Assembly: GCA_905479925.1 (NCBI GenBank)
Contig: CAJQOL010000044.1
Span: 1-33,251 of the forward strand
From: an uncultured Kangiellaceae bacterium
Lineage (GTDB): Bacteria > Pseudomonadota > Gammaproteobacteria > Enterobacterales > Kangiellaceae
DNA length: 33,251 nt
Reading direction: 5' to 3'
Numbering within the stretch: the first letter of the stretch is position 1; each line of letters begins with the position of its first letter. The position numbers and the translations under genes are program-made. Shown piece after piece: positions 17,595-25,615 of this stretch. The notes under the pieces are model-generated. The model did not search any database. It was not told the origin of the DNA and worked only from the letters and a program-made list of their open reading frames with translations.

Positions 17595-18635
17595 TTAATT
17601 AAGTACGATTTCCGCACGACGCCCGGCTCTATAGCTGGAAAGGTCATAAGCATTGCCTGCGAAACTCAATGAAACCGCTGACGGGTCACCGAGAACGACA
17701 ACAATCGGCGCAACCCCAGAGATTTCCATATGCTTGCCGTTACGCTTTACACCGAGAGCAATCACTTCTCCGCGCGCGTCAACGACTCTTACCCAACAGT
17801 CAGCGGTAAAATCCATAACAATATCTTGTAGTACAAGGGATTTATTAGCGGTCGATAAATCTGCGGCGCTCTGCTCCGATGAGGTTTGCGATTGAGCTAA
17901 TGATGCTTCTTCAGCAACTGCCGCCATTTCATCGTCAGCTTCTAATTGAGCTGCACCTGAGTCTACCGCGGTTTGAAGTTCAGAATCTTGAAGTTCAGAG
18001 CCTTGACCAGTCTGTCGCTGATCAGCTGCACCATTAGTAGAAACAGCGGTTGGTTGATTCTCTACTGGAGAGAGTTCGTTGCCGGAATCAGATTGTGAGC
18101 CCAGCTCTAAATCGGTCCCGGAATCAAGCTCCGAATCGACGATATCCAATTCCGCTACCACGCCTCCCTCGGCAGAATCGGCAGAATCGGCAGAGTTTGC
18201 TGGCACAATATATTGGTTCCAAACTTTCCATCCTGCAAAACTCAAGAAAAGAAGGACCAAGATAAATGAGGTTCCTTTAATTAAGTAGCTATTTGAATTA
18301 AGTTCTTTTCTGCTTGCTCCAAATTTAGAAATAGTTTGAACCTTCTGTAATGAAGGTTCGCTAGAGCCGGTTTGACTATCGAATTCGCCTAGAATGGTTT
18401 TGGTATCCAAGCCAACTTTAGTTGCATAGGATTTCACGTATCCTCTGATAAAAGCGACCGGAATATCCTGTTCAAAATCATTATCCTCAATTCCAGTGAT
18501 AATGGACTCTGATAAATTTAACTCCGTGGCAAGTGCTTCACTGGATAATCCTAGGTTTTCTCTAGCCTGAGATAACATTACACCGATATTAAGCGCCGTC
18601 TCATTATCTTCGGCTATTTGTTTATTTACATCCAT
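17595..18635 (-). CDS. rodZ: Cytoskeleton protein RodZ
   Basis: 346 residues. Cytosolic N-terminal helix-turn-helix domain of the Xre type (about 16-80: LSQARENLGLSSEALATELN), a basic juxtamembrane stretch, one membrane helix at about 117-138, a long Ser/Asp/Glu/Gln-rich periplasmic linker (about 145-262) and a C-terminal beta domain (DUF4115 type, from about 268). RodZ links MreB to the envelope and maintains rod shape. Its ATG overlaps the end of pilF by 10 bases. The linker contains a small in-frame DNA repeat giving SADSADSAE. Confidence 0.95.
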   Translation of the reverse strand: MDVNKQIAEDNETALNIGVMLSQARENLGLSSEALATELNLSESIITGIEDNDFEQDIPVAFIRGYVKSYATKVGLDTKTILGEFDSQTGSSEPSLQKVQTISKFGASRKELNSNSYLIKGTSFILVLLFLSFAGWKVWNQYIVPANSADSADSAEGGVVAELDIVDSELDSGTDLELGSQSDSGNELSPVENQPTAVSTNGAADQRQTGQGSELQDSELQTAVDSGAAQLEADDEMAAVAEEASLAQSQTSSEQSAADLSTANKSLVLQDIVMDFTADCWVRVVDARGEVIALGVKRNGKHMEISGVAPIVVVLGDPSAVSLSFAGNAYDLSSYRAGRRAEIVLN

Positions 18636-19435
18636 TGGTCTTTACTATCCAAATACGCCGCAGTTTCGTCGGAATCGGGGTATAGCTGCTCAAGTTTAAT
18701 TGCATAACTTGCCAAACTATCTTTGTCGTTTCTGAAAAAAGCAACTCGAAGAGCTAGCCAGAGTGAATTTGACGATGGTTTAGAAACCTCTTCATAGCGT
18801 TTCATATAAGAATGAGCACGTTCATAGCGTTTTCTCTCGTACTCAACTTCCGCCATTTCAATAAGTGCTCGAGGAAGTTTATTGTCTCGATTAAGTGCTT
18901 TTCTAAAATACGAAGTCGCTTTTTTAACGTTGCCGTTAAGTTTAGCGCAAACCCCAGCATTCATATAAGCAGACGCAATACTCGGGTAGATAGGTTGCTC
19001 AATAGCGCGGTTAAAATATTCGTCAGCCTTTTGATAGTTTTTTTTGCCGCACAGAAAGGAAGCATAACCATTTAGGAAATCAGGGTTTTTCGGCTCCAGC
19101 CTTAGTGCTTTTTTATAAGACTTCTCGGCTAGGTCTAGTTCTTTGACCTGCTCAAAATAATAAGCGATACCAAAATGAACATTGGCGTTATCGTCGCTTA
19201 ATTCAAGCGCTTTATCTAAATGTCTTTTTGCATTCTGCAAACTGCCGTTTCGAAGGTACTTTAAACCCGCACTTAATCTGACTTGGGCAGCTTTTTGTCG
19301 GTCGAAATCAGAGTCATTACTACTGGAACTTTGCGTGCCGCTGGAGCTTATCTTACTGTTAGAAGTCGTTTGGCAGGCAGAAAGGGTAGCGACCGCAAGT
19401 AAAATGACCGATACCTTAAGAGTTTTCAAATGCAT
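18626..19435 (-). CDS. pilF: Type IV pilus biogenesis/stability lipoprotein PilF (PilW)
   Basis: 269 residues from the chosen ATG at 19435, which has GGAG nine bases upstream and starts a clean lipoprotein signal MHLKTLKVSVILLAVATLSAC (lipobox LSAC). A TTG nine codons upstream would put extra residues before the signal and is less likely. The mature part is a run of TPR repeats (LKYLRNGSLQNAKRHLDKAL, AYYFEQVKELDLAEKSYKKAL and others). PilF pilots the PilQ secretin to the outer membrane in Pseudomonas. Its 3' end overlaps rodZ, as in the conserved rlmN-pilF-rodZ-ispG order. Confidence 0.93.
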   Translation of the reverse strand: MHLKTLKVSVILLAVATLSACQTTSNSKISSSGTQSSSSNDSDFDRQKAAQVRLSAGLKYLRNGSLQNAKRHLDKALELSDDNANVHFGIAYYFEQVKELDLAEKSYKKALRLEPKNPDFLNGYASFLCGKKNYQKADEYFNRAIEQPIYPSIASAYMNAGVCAKLNGNVKKATSYFRKALNRDNKLPRALIEMAEVEYERKRYERAHSYMKRYEEVSKPSSNSLWLALRVAFFRNDKDSLASYAIKLEQLYPDSDETAAYLDSKDQWM

Positions 19436-19480
19436 TGCAGCGTGCTCCCGAAAGCTTAACAAATGATTAAAAGTGATTTA

Positions 19481-19489
19481 ATCATACCA
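19481..19489 (-). promoter_or_regulatory. Putative extended -10 promoter of pilF-rodZ-ispG
   Basis: Minus-strand TGGTATGAT (extended -10, TATGAT five of six) about 46 bp upstream of the pilF ATG. A second candidate further up is TTGACA (19555-19550) with GAAAAT at 18 bp. Together with the terminator after rlmN, this suggests pilF-rodZ-ispG has its own transcript. Confidence 0.45.
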
Positions 19490-19629
19490 CACTGTTGGGC
19501 TTGTATTTGTGTCGAATAGCTAACAATTTTCCCAAACGCAGCAATTGATTGTCAAGTTACAAAATAAGACTATTTCTAGTCTGTCCGTCACCTCAGACAA
19601 GAATCTCTAGCTGAGGTTCAATAGACAAT

Positions 19630-19656
19630 AAAAACACCTATCAATGAAGTGTTTTT
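19630..19656 (-). terminator. Intrinsic terminator overlapping the end of rlmN
   Basis: Read on the minus strand: AAAAACAC, an 11-nt loop that contains the rlmN stop codon, then GTGTTTTT followed by ATTG. The outer bases TGAGGT/ACCTCA can extend the pairing. The T-rich descending arm supports termination of rlmN transcripts. Confidence 0.6.
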
Positions 19657-20759
19657 ACCTCAATTTTCTCCATTTTTCGCAACTTTCTCTCTTCACGACG
19701 GGTACGATCATTTACTTGTCCAACCAATTGTCCACAAGCCGCGTCAATATCATCCCCTCGAGTACGTCGCGTAACAACAACGAAGCCTTTCTTGATCATA
19801 ATATCACCAAACTTATCAATATCTTTTTGAGTAGAGGTTTGATATTGGGTTTGCGGAAATGGGTTAAATGGAATTAAGTTAATTTTGCACGGAATGTCTT
19901 TTAATAAACGGCATAACTCACGTGCATGTGCAGCGGTATCGTTCACCCCTCGCAGCATCACATATTCTATGGTGACCTTCTTACTGGCCTTAGAGTCATC
20001 AAGGTATTGCTTTACCGATGGTAACAATACCTCAATCGGGTATTTTTTGTTAATTGGAACCAACTCGTCTCGAAGTTCATTATTAGGAGCATGAAGAGAA
20101 AGTGCTAACGCAACATCAGCTTTATCAATTAACTTGTTTAAACCGGGTACAACTCCCGACGTACTAATAGTAACGCGTCTTTTTGATAGCCCGTATCCGA
20201 AATCATCAAGTAGAATATCGCAAGCTTTAACAACCGCGTCATAATTTAATAACGGCTCGCCCATTCCCATGAATACCACGTTGCTAATTCTGCGTTTACC
20301 AGTCGTTCTTAACGCGCCGATGCGTCTGGCGGCCAGCCATACTTGACCAACAATCTCAGCAGTCGATAAATTTCGATTAAAGCCTTGTTGCGCGGTTGAG
20401 CAAAAAGAACAATCCAAAGCGCAGCCAACTTGAGAAGATATGCACAAAGTGCCTCGTTCGCCATCGGGAATAAAAACGGTTTCAATTGCCTGACCATCAC
20501 CGTTTTTGAGGGCCCATTTTATTGTGCCATCATCGGAGAGCTGCTCACTAATAATTTCAGGACCTTTAATATCACAGATTTCAGAAAGTTTAACTTTTAA
20601 CGCTTTGGAAATGTTGGTCATTTGTTCAAAGTCGTCGGCAACAAACTGATGCAGCCACTTAAAGACTTGAGGAGCACGGAAAGGTTTTTCGTCAATTTCC
20701 TTAAAGAAATCGACCATTTCTTCGCGTGTCAGGTCGAGCAGATTTAATCTATCACTCAT
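19641..20759 (-). CDS. rlmN: Dual-specificity 23S rRNA/tRNA adenine-C2 methyltransferase RlmN
   Basis: 372 residues. The radical-SAM cluster motif is C113, C117, C120 ([10 protein letters not shown]). The family's methyl-carrying cysteine pair is represented by C342 (DAACGQLVG) and a cysteine in GTLCISSQ. RlmN makes m2A at 23S rRNA A2503 and at A37 of some tRNAs using two SAM molecules. SD AAAGG precedes the ATG. It lies between ndk and pilF as in Pseudomonas, but its 3' hairpin probably separates it from pilF. Confidence 0.97.
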   Translation of the reverse strand: MSDRLNLLDLTREEMVDFFKEIDEKPFRAPQVFKWLHQFVADDFEQMTNISKALKVKLSEICDIKGPEIISEQLSDDGTIKWALKNGDGQAIETVFIPDGERGTLCISSQVGCALDCSFCSTAQQGFNRNLSTAEIVGQVWLAARRIGALRTTGKRRISNVVFMGMGEPLLNYDAVVKACDILLDDFGYGLSKRRVTISTSGVVPGLNKLIDKADVALALSLHAPNNELRDELVPINKKYPIEVLLPSVKQYLDDSKASKKVTIEYVMLRGVNDTAAHARELCRLLKDIPCKINLIPFNPFPQTQYQTSTQKDIDKFGDIMIKKGFVVVTRRTRGDDIDAACGQLVGQVNDRTRREERKLRKMEKIEVKTLH

Positions 20760-20908
20760 TACAATACCTTTACGAAATATTAAAATTCGGTCGTTGTTAA
20801 ACCAAACTTATTGTTACTAACATTTAAGACAAACTGCGAAGCTTAAGGGTATATTGTTGTATAACCTAAGACCTCGCTGTTTGAATAGTTATCTTTATTG
20901 TATAAAGA

Positions 20909-21340
20909 CTATCGAATTCGCTTGCAGATTTCTTCTTCAGTGAAGAAGTAAGAAATTTCACGAGCAGCTGATTCTGGGGCGTCAGATCCGTGAGCAGCAT
21001 TTTCATCAATTGATGAGGCGAAATCAGCGCGTAAAGTTCCACGAGCCGCTTCTGCAGGGTTAGTAGCTCCCATGATTTCACGGTTTGCTTTGATCGCGTC
21101 TTCACCTTCTAATACTTGAACCATAACAGGTCCAGAAGTCATAAAAGCAACTAAGTCTTTGAAAAAAGGACGTTCCTTATGCTCAGCATAAAAACCTTCT
21201 GCTTTTTCTTGGCTTAATTGCATCATTTTGCTTGCAACAATTTGAAGACCAGCACTTTCAAAACGTGCATAAATCTGTCCAATTAGGTTTTTTGCTACTG
21301 CGTCTGGCTTAACAATTGAAAAAGTACGTTCGATCGCCAT
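20909..21340 (-). CDS. ndk: Nucleoside diphosphate kinase
   Basis: 143 residues, the standard length. Opens [14 protein letters not shown] and carries the phospho-histidine His117 in [12 protein letters not shown]. It transfers the gamma phosphate between nucleoside di- and triphosphates in the cytosol. A GGAG ribosome binding site precedes the ATG. A small AT-rich inverted repeat (TCTTTAT-TGT-ATAAAGA, 20892-20908) directly follows the stop codon. Confidence 0.98.
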   Translation of the reverse strand: MAIERTFSIVKPDAVAKNLIGQIYARFESAGLQIVASKMMQLSQEKAEGFYAEHKERPFFKDLVAFMTSGPVMVQVLEGEDAIKANREIMGATNPAEAARGTLRADFASSIDENAAHGSDAPESAAREISYFFTEEEICKRIR

Positions 21341-21437
21341 GGTTTACTCCAATAAAATTATAAAATTGACTATTTAAATCAATAGGTTAATAAAATTCTG
21401 TCGCACCGGATTTTTGCACCTGATGCTGAGGGCGCGT

Positions 21438-21443
21438 ATTATA
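21438..21443 (-). promoter_or_regulatory. Putative -10 element of the ndk promoter
   Basis: Perfect minus-strand TATAAT in GTGTATAATACGCG, about 100 bp upstream of ndk. The -35 region is poor (TATTCC at 17 bp). A second TATAAT at 21362-21357 is too close to the start to be the main one. Confidence 0.4.
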
Positions 21444-21480
21444 CACGGGTAATAAGGGTGGGAATAGACCTGATTAAGAT

Positions 21481-22473
21481 TTAATCAATATTATTCTGCA
21501 ACAAAAGCAAAACAGCTTCAGAGGTCTCTTGAACAGACGGGTTTTCACTAGAGATATTGTGACTGATTGAGTCCGAGACGATAGCGGTTCGAGCTTCAAC
21601 AATGTTAACAACCAGCCGCATTTGCTGCCCTTCGGAGCGTAAAGTCGCTTCAATGATCCATTGCACGGAGAATTCCCTAGCTAATCGAGGGTATAGAGAG
21701 TGCTGCTCACCAAACAAGGTTCTAGAGGATAAAAAACGAATGTTATCGGTTTGAAGAATCTTTTCCCGTAAGTTTGACTCAAATTGATTAGCAATAGCTT
21801 TTTCAGCAACGCTTTGTTGCTCTATAGGCATCAATACCACTGCGACAACATCTGTCTTAGCAAACTGATTGACACCCCACAAAAAACCGAATAACAGCAA
21901 CATAAATCCTGCAATTGTGAGCGCGCCCCAAATTACCCAACCTTTCACGGTTTCCGATTTAGAGCGATTTCTCTGCTTACTGCTAATCTGGTGGTCGACA
22001 TTTGAGTCTTGCAAAGGTTTAGTATGCTGCTTGCCCTGCTGCAGGCCTATTTCTTTTGGTTCGCCATCGTCAGCTTTTATGTGCGAAGCGGTAGCCGCTG
22101 TCCTGCCAGAGCTCTCGACCAGACTGTCGACAACCGGCAGCCAACGGTACCCTTGTTTAGGAATCGTCTCTATAAGTTCTTTTTCGGTAGAAAGGCGGCT
22201 AAGTTGGTTCCGTAAATCTGAAATACTGCGTGTTAAACTATCGTCACTAATCACCTGATTAGTCCATACTTGCTCAAATAACTCACCACGACTAACGACC
22301 TTGCCGTGGTTCTGAAGTAAGACTAACAAAACCTTAAAGTTAACTGGACCAAGCCTAATGCTGTTGTTTGATGGTTCATCAGACGTAGATAACCCGCCGA
22401 TAACTTTCCTTGATTCAGGGGAGATTCTCAGACCCGCGGTACAGATTACTTTTTCTAAGTGAACTTGATGCAT
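21481..22473 (-). CDS. CadC/ToxR-type membrane-bound transcriptional regulator
   Basis: 330 residues. N-terminal OmpR-type winged helix (about 35-115: LVLLQNHGKVVSRGELFEQVW-like core, SDDSLTRSISDLRNQL, IETIPKQGYRWL). Then a low-complexity linker, one membrane helix at about 178-200, and a periplasmic domain of about 130 residues whose start (VVVLMPIEQ, EKAIANQFESNLREKIL) resembles the TolB-like/adenylate-cyclase-associated C-terminal domains of CadC-like regulators. It lacks a receiver domain, so the periplasmic part probably senses the signal directly. It is divergent from the unknown membrane-anchored gene at 22675, its most likely target (inference). Confidence 0.88.
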   Translation of the reverse strand: MHQVHLEKVICTAGLRISPESRKVIGGLSTSDEPSNNSIRLGPVNFKVLLVLLQNHGKVVSRGELFEQVWTNQVISDDSLTRSISDLRNQLSRLSTEKELIETIPKQGYRWLPVVDSLVESSGRTAATASHIKADDGEPKEIGLQQGKQHTKPLQDSNVDHQISSKQRNRSKSETVKGWVIWGALTIAGFMLLLFGFLWGVNQFAKTDVVAVVLMPIEQQSVAEKAIANQFESNLREKILQTDNIRFLSSRTLFGEQHSLYPRLAREFSVQWIIEATLRSEGQQMRLVVNIVEARTAIVSDSISHNISSENPSVQETSEAVLLLLQNNID

Positions 22474-22609
22474 AGCACGCAGTTTATCACCATATCTTTG
22501 TAATTAAAGGCGTCTGAGAGTGATTTCATGTTTCTAGGATGTTTTACTCAGGTTAATTCCAATGGTTTCAGAGAGAATTAAGCTAACGAAAGAACCAGCG
22601 TTTTTTGTC

Positions 22610-22624
22610 CAGTTTGCGAAACTG
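22610..22624. promoter_or_regulatory. Inverted repeat in the divergent promoter region of the CadC-like regulator
   Basis: CAGTTT-GCG-AAACTG is a perfect 6-bp inverted repeat, about 50 bp upstream of the plus-strand gene at 22675. It is flanked by a wider inverted pair AGCGTTT (22597-22603) and AAACGCT (22643-22649). It could be an operator or a leader hairpin. Confidence 0.35.
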
Positions 22625-22674
22625 AAACGAATGTCGATGAAGAAACGCTAATAACTATATGTGAGTAACAATCT

Positions 22675-24048
22675 ATGAGTTTACCAAAAACCAGCAAGCT
22701 TATTATTTGGGCTATCAGCCTAATATTTTGTGTATTTATTTTTACTATTACATTTGCCAACTTCTCAGCATTCGATGAGCAACTTTCCGATGATGTAAAA
22801 GCAGTATTAGAACCACGTAATCAGTTAGACAAATCAAATAATGCTTTCTATGCGATATGGGGGCTGACCGCCGCTAATGAAAAAGACTTTATGGTTTCGG
22901 GGCAAAAACTGGTTGAGCGTTACCTCGAAAACAAAAATAAAACCGGCAGCGAAGCCCTCACTGATAATGACTATTTAGACATTATGGGTGGCAATGATTT
23001 CGATATACAATGGCTAGAAACAGTTGAAAACTGCACCGCAAGGCGATCTCTAAAATGCACTGAACATCTCGCAGAAAGAATCAAAAATCAGCCGTTAGAA
23101 AGCGAAAGACTTGCGGTTTTGTTACAGCGATACAGTGAAATTCTTGACCTAAACGACTACCAGTCTCTTGATAACTATACTTTTACCAGTCCTTTACCCC
23201 CTTACGGCGTTATTATGAGAGTCAGGCAAGTTTATTTAGCTAAGGCTTTATTGCTAGAGTCACCCGATGCAGTTATCAATGCGCTAGGAAAAGACATTTC
23301 TTTTTGGCGAATGATGCTGCGAGAAGGAGACTCTTTAATTGACAAGATGATTGCAATAGCAAGCTTGTGGAGTAATACCCAAGCAGTGTCCGATTATGTA
23401 AGAAAACCTTCCAACCTGTCAGAAAAACAACTTATATCTTTAGAACGACTTCTAATACCTCTGTCGAATGAAGAACGGGATATTAGCGAAGCTTTCCTAT
23501 TTGAAGAAAAAGCCTTTTATAACACTTTAATATCTCTTGATTCTGATGAACTGGCTAGCTTAAGCGATTCCGCCAGTCCAGTATTTTGGTTTTTACTACC
23601 TAATGCAACCGTTAACGATTACCATCAATTTTTTGTTAATAAATTACAAGAATTGAATAAAATGTCAGCTAATGAATTTGCTCAAGTAATTAGACCAACC
23701 GACAATCAACAAGAGCATTGCTGTTTTGAAGAAATAGAATCCTTGATCAGTTTTTCTCCTAAGACGCTTTATAATATTGGAGGAAAACTGTTACTTTCTT
23801 CGATTGTTTTTAACGCCCAAGATTATATTGCCAGGGTTCACGACCTGGACGGCGTTATTAGCTTAGTGCGCTTACAGCTGGCGTTGAAGAAAACGGATAT
23901 GTCCGCCTCGCAGTTTATCGAACAGTCGACAATAAGAGCGCCATACGGCGAAGCCCCCATAAACCTAAACAAAGATAAGCAACAACTTAGTTTTGAGTGT
24001 CTAGCCAAAGGTTCGTTATGTGAAATCAAGATAGCGGCAGCTCAGTAA
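22675..24048 (+). CDS. Membrane-anchored protein of unknown function
   Basis: 457 residues. One hydrophobic helix at about 9-30 that lacks an obvious cleavage site, so likely a signal anchor, then a long predicted periplasmic region that is mostly helical (many Leu/Glu/Lys heptad-like stretches, e.g. ERLAVLLQRYSEILDL, QVYLAKALLLESP). Cysteines appear in pairs (CTARRSLKC near 119, CCF near 350, and CLAKGSLC at the end), suggesting disulfides outside the cytosol. I do not recognise the family. It is divergent from the CadC-like regulator gene (about 200 bp between starts) and is followed by no same-strand partner. Confidence 0.7.
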   Translation: MSLPKTSKLIIWAISLIFCVFIFTITFANFSAFDEQLSDDVKAVLEPRNQLDKSNNAFYAIWGLTAANEKDFMVSGQKLVERYLENKNKTGSEALTDNDYLDIMGGNDFDIQWLETVENCTARRSLKCTEHLAERIKNQPLESERLAVLLQRYSEILDLNDYQSLDNYTFTSPLPPYGVIMRVRQVYLAKALLLESPDAVINALGKDISFWRMMLREGDSLIDKMIAIASLWSNTQAVSDYVRKPSNLSEKQLISLERLLIPLSNEERDISEAFLFEEKAFYNTLISLDSDELASLSDSASPVFWFLLPNATVNDYHQFFVNKLQELNKMSANEFAQVIRPTDNQQEHCCFEEIESLISFSPKTLYNIGGKLLLSSIVFNAQDYIARVHDLDGVISLVRLQLALKKTDMSASQFIEQSTIRAPYGEAPINLNKDKQQLSFECLAKGSLCEIKIAAAQ

Positions 24049-24324
24049 GCAGCTCCTGCTCGATTCGTTTCAATGCTTTAGGCTCTATGTATTGATATCA
24101 TTTATCCATTCAAGGTTTTTGATATCAAATAGCTTTTCAAAGAAAAGTTCACTATCAGTCTTCGACAATGATTTGAGATAATTATTTACTTTGCTTGAGC
24201 TAAAAGAACTTATCCCTAGATTTACCGCCAATACAGTTAGTCAACCAATCATATTGACTAGCGTAGGCTTACAAAAACTAAACTTTTTGTTTAACCTAAA
24301 TCAAATATATTGGCACCTGAATTT

Positions 24325-25113
24325 TCAAAAAAAATCGCGTTTCTCGTTTGAAAGTGCATTCTTGACAGCCACTTTCTGATTTTTCCCAAGTAAAATTTTC
24401 CATTGGTTCCAGGTCTCTTTTGCCAATATTTTACCGACTTTTGAGCACCATATATCATGATACATACGCTTAATAAGCCGGTTAGTATCCGGAGATCGTT
24501 CAATTAGTTGATTAGCTAACTGTTGCGCATAGGTCATCGGCGAATCCGTCACTTTAGTAACAAGCCTTAACTCCAGGGCGTTTGCCGCAGAAAATGGGCG
24601 CGCGGTCATTGCTAGTTTCATAGCGTGGTCTACGCTTACAAGCTCCGAAAGCGCAACGGTTCCTCCCATATCAGGTATAAGTCCCCATTTTGCTTCCATG
24701 ATAGAGAGGGAGGTATCCGGTGCAGCTACTCTAAAGTCTCCGCCAAGCGCTATTTGCATACCACCTCCCCAACAATTGCCGTGCAAAACCATAATCACAG
24801 GCACCTTTAGCTGTCTCCAACCAATGGTTACTTGCTGCGCTAAATTAGCTTGGGTTGGCCACCATTTCCAAAGCAGTCTAAATCCGTTGCGCCGATTACT
24901 CATCACCGACTTAACATCAAGGCCAGAACAGAAACTTTCGCCCGCTCCTTGCACAATGACCACTCTAAGGCCCACCACGCGTTTAAGCTGCCTTATAGTC
25001 GCAGCTATCCCCTCGAACATAGCCATATCAAGGGCATTATGCTTATCTGCGCGATTTAGGGTTACCGTCGCAATGCCTTTTTCGATGGATAGCGTTACTC
25101 GTTTATCGCTCAT
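24325..25113 (-). CDS. Crotonase (enoyl-CoA hydratase/isomerase) family protein
   Basis: 262 residues from the ATG at 25113, which has AGGA five bases upstream. A frame extending to 25200 only translates a 15-bp tandem repeat and should not be included. Crotonase signatures: oxyanion-hole segments SFCSGLDVKS and GNCWGGGMQIALGGD, then SIMEAKWGLIPDMGG. Compared with enoyl-CoA hydratase, the first catalytic Glu (GGGxE) is Gln, while the second Glu (MEAKWG) is kept, and an Asp follows (IPDMG) as in delta3,5-delta2,4-dienoyl-CoA isomerases. So it is more likely an isomerase or other CoA enzyme than a classic hydratase. It stands alone, with a long 5' region of tandem repeats. Confidence 0.88.
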   Translation of the reverse strand: MSDKRVTLSIEKGIATVTLNRADKHNALDMAMFEGIAATIRQLKRVVGLRVVIVQGAGESFCSGLDVKSVMSNRRNGFRLLWKWWPTQANLAQQVTIGWRQLKVPVIMVLHGNCWGGGMQIALGGDFRVAAPDTSLSIMEAKWGLIPDMGGTVALSELVSVDHAMKLAMTARPFSAANALELRLVTKVTDSPMTYAQQLANQLIERSPDTNRLIKRMYHDIWCSKVGKILAKETWNQWKILLGKNQKVAVKNALSNEKRDFF

Positions 25114-25155
25114 AGGTGTCCTAACAAAAAATTTTAAGTGTAAATTGAAAATCAA

Positions 25156-25200
25156 ACCTTTAAAACTCAAACCATTAAAACTCAAACCATTAAAACTCAA
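25156..25200. repeat. Tandem 15-bp repeat, three units
   Basis: Three consecutive copies of ACCATTAAAACTCAA (first copy ACCTTTAAAACTCAA) occupy 25156-25200, in the 5' region of the crotonase-family gene. When read through they encode a spurious repeated SFNGL peptide. Confidence 0.95.
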
Positions 25201-25271
25201 GCAAGTATTAACAATATGACTGGCTTAAATAGAAAATCAACTTAATCAGGAAATTGCTAAAACTAACAAAC

Positions 25272-25322
25272 TAAAATATCTAGGAGATTAAAGTATCTAA
25301 GCAATTAAAGTATCTAAGAGAT
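25272..25322. repeat. Tandem 17-bp repeat, three units
   Basis: Three consecutive copies of TAAAGTATCTAAGAGAT with few changes: 25272-25288, 25289-25305 and 25306-25322. It lies 71 bp from the unrelated 15-bp array in the same intergenic region. Confidence 0.93.
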
Positions 25323-25615
25323 TAAAAATAATTAGCTAATAGCACTCATTATTTAGGATTATAATCATAACAAGCCGATAATTGCTGCTTTATTTTCGCG
25401 GTAATAACCAAACCAACGGTCTCCGAATGACTATGCGGGTCCACACAGATAGCAATGACACTCGATTTTACAAATTCTATAACCATTAAGCCCTATAAAT
25501 GGTAGTTCTCGCCATAATTGAACATCTTTAACGTAGATTTCTATTCTACAAATCAGATAACATTACACTCATTGACCTGTCTAAGTTTTAACATACGATC
25601 AACGAGGAAGCATTA

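Larger units (their letters stand above)
25114..25615. other. Divergent intergenic region (502 bp) with two tandem arrays
   Basis: Spacer between the crotonase-family gene (minus) and the DUF805 gene (plus). It holds the 15-bp and 17-bp arrays, a TATAAT at 25360-25365, and TTGACC-16 bp-TACGAT at 25572-25599, which is too close to the start codon to be a convincing promoter for the DUF805 gene. No coding frame or tRNA seen. Confidence 0.6.

Noticed and set aside
19436-19462. TTG start nine codons upstream for pilF
   Set aside because: It would place a non-signal stretch before a clean lipoprotein signal peptide; the ATG at 19435 has GGAG upstream.
25114-25200. 29-residue N-terminal extension of the crotonase-family protein
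   Set aside because: It is the translation of a 15-bp tandem array; the ATG at 25113 has a good ribosome binding site and fits the family start.
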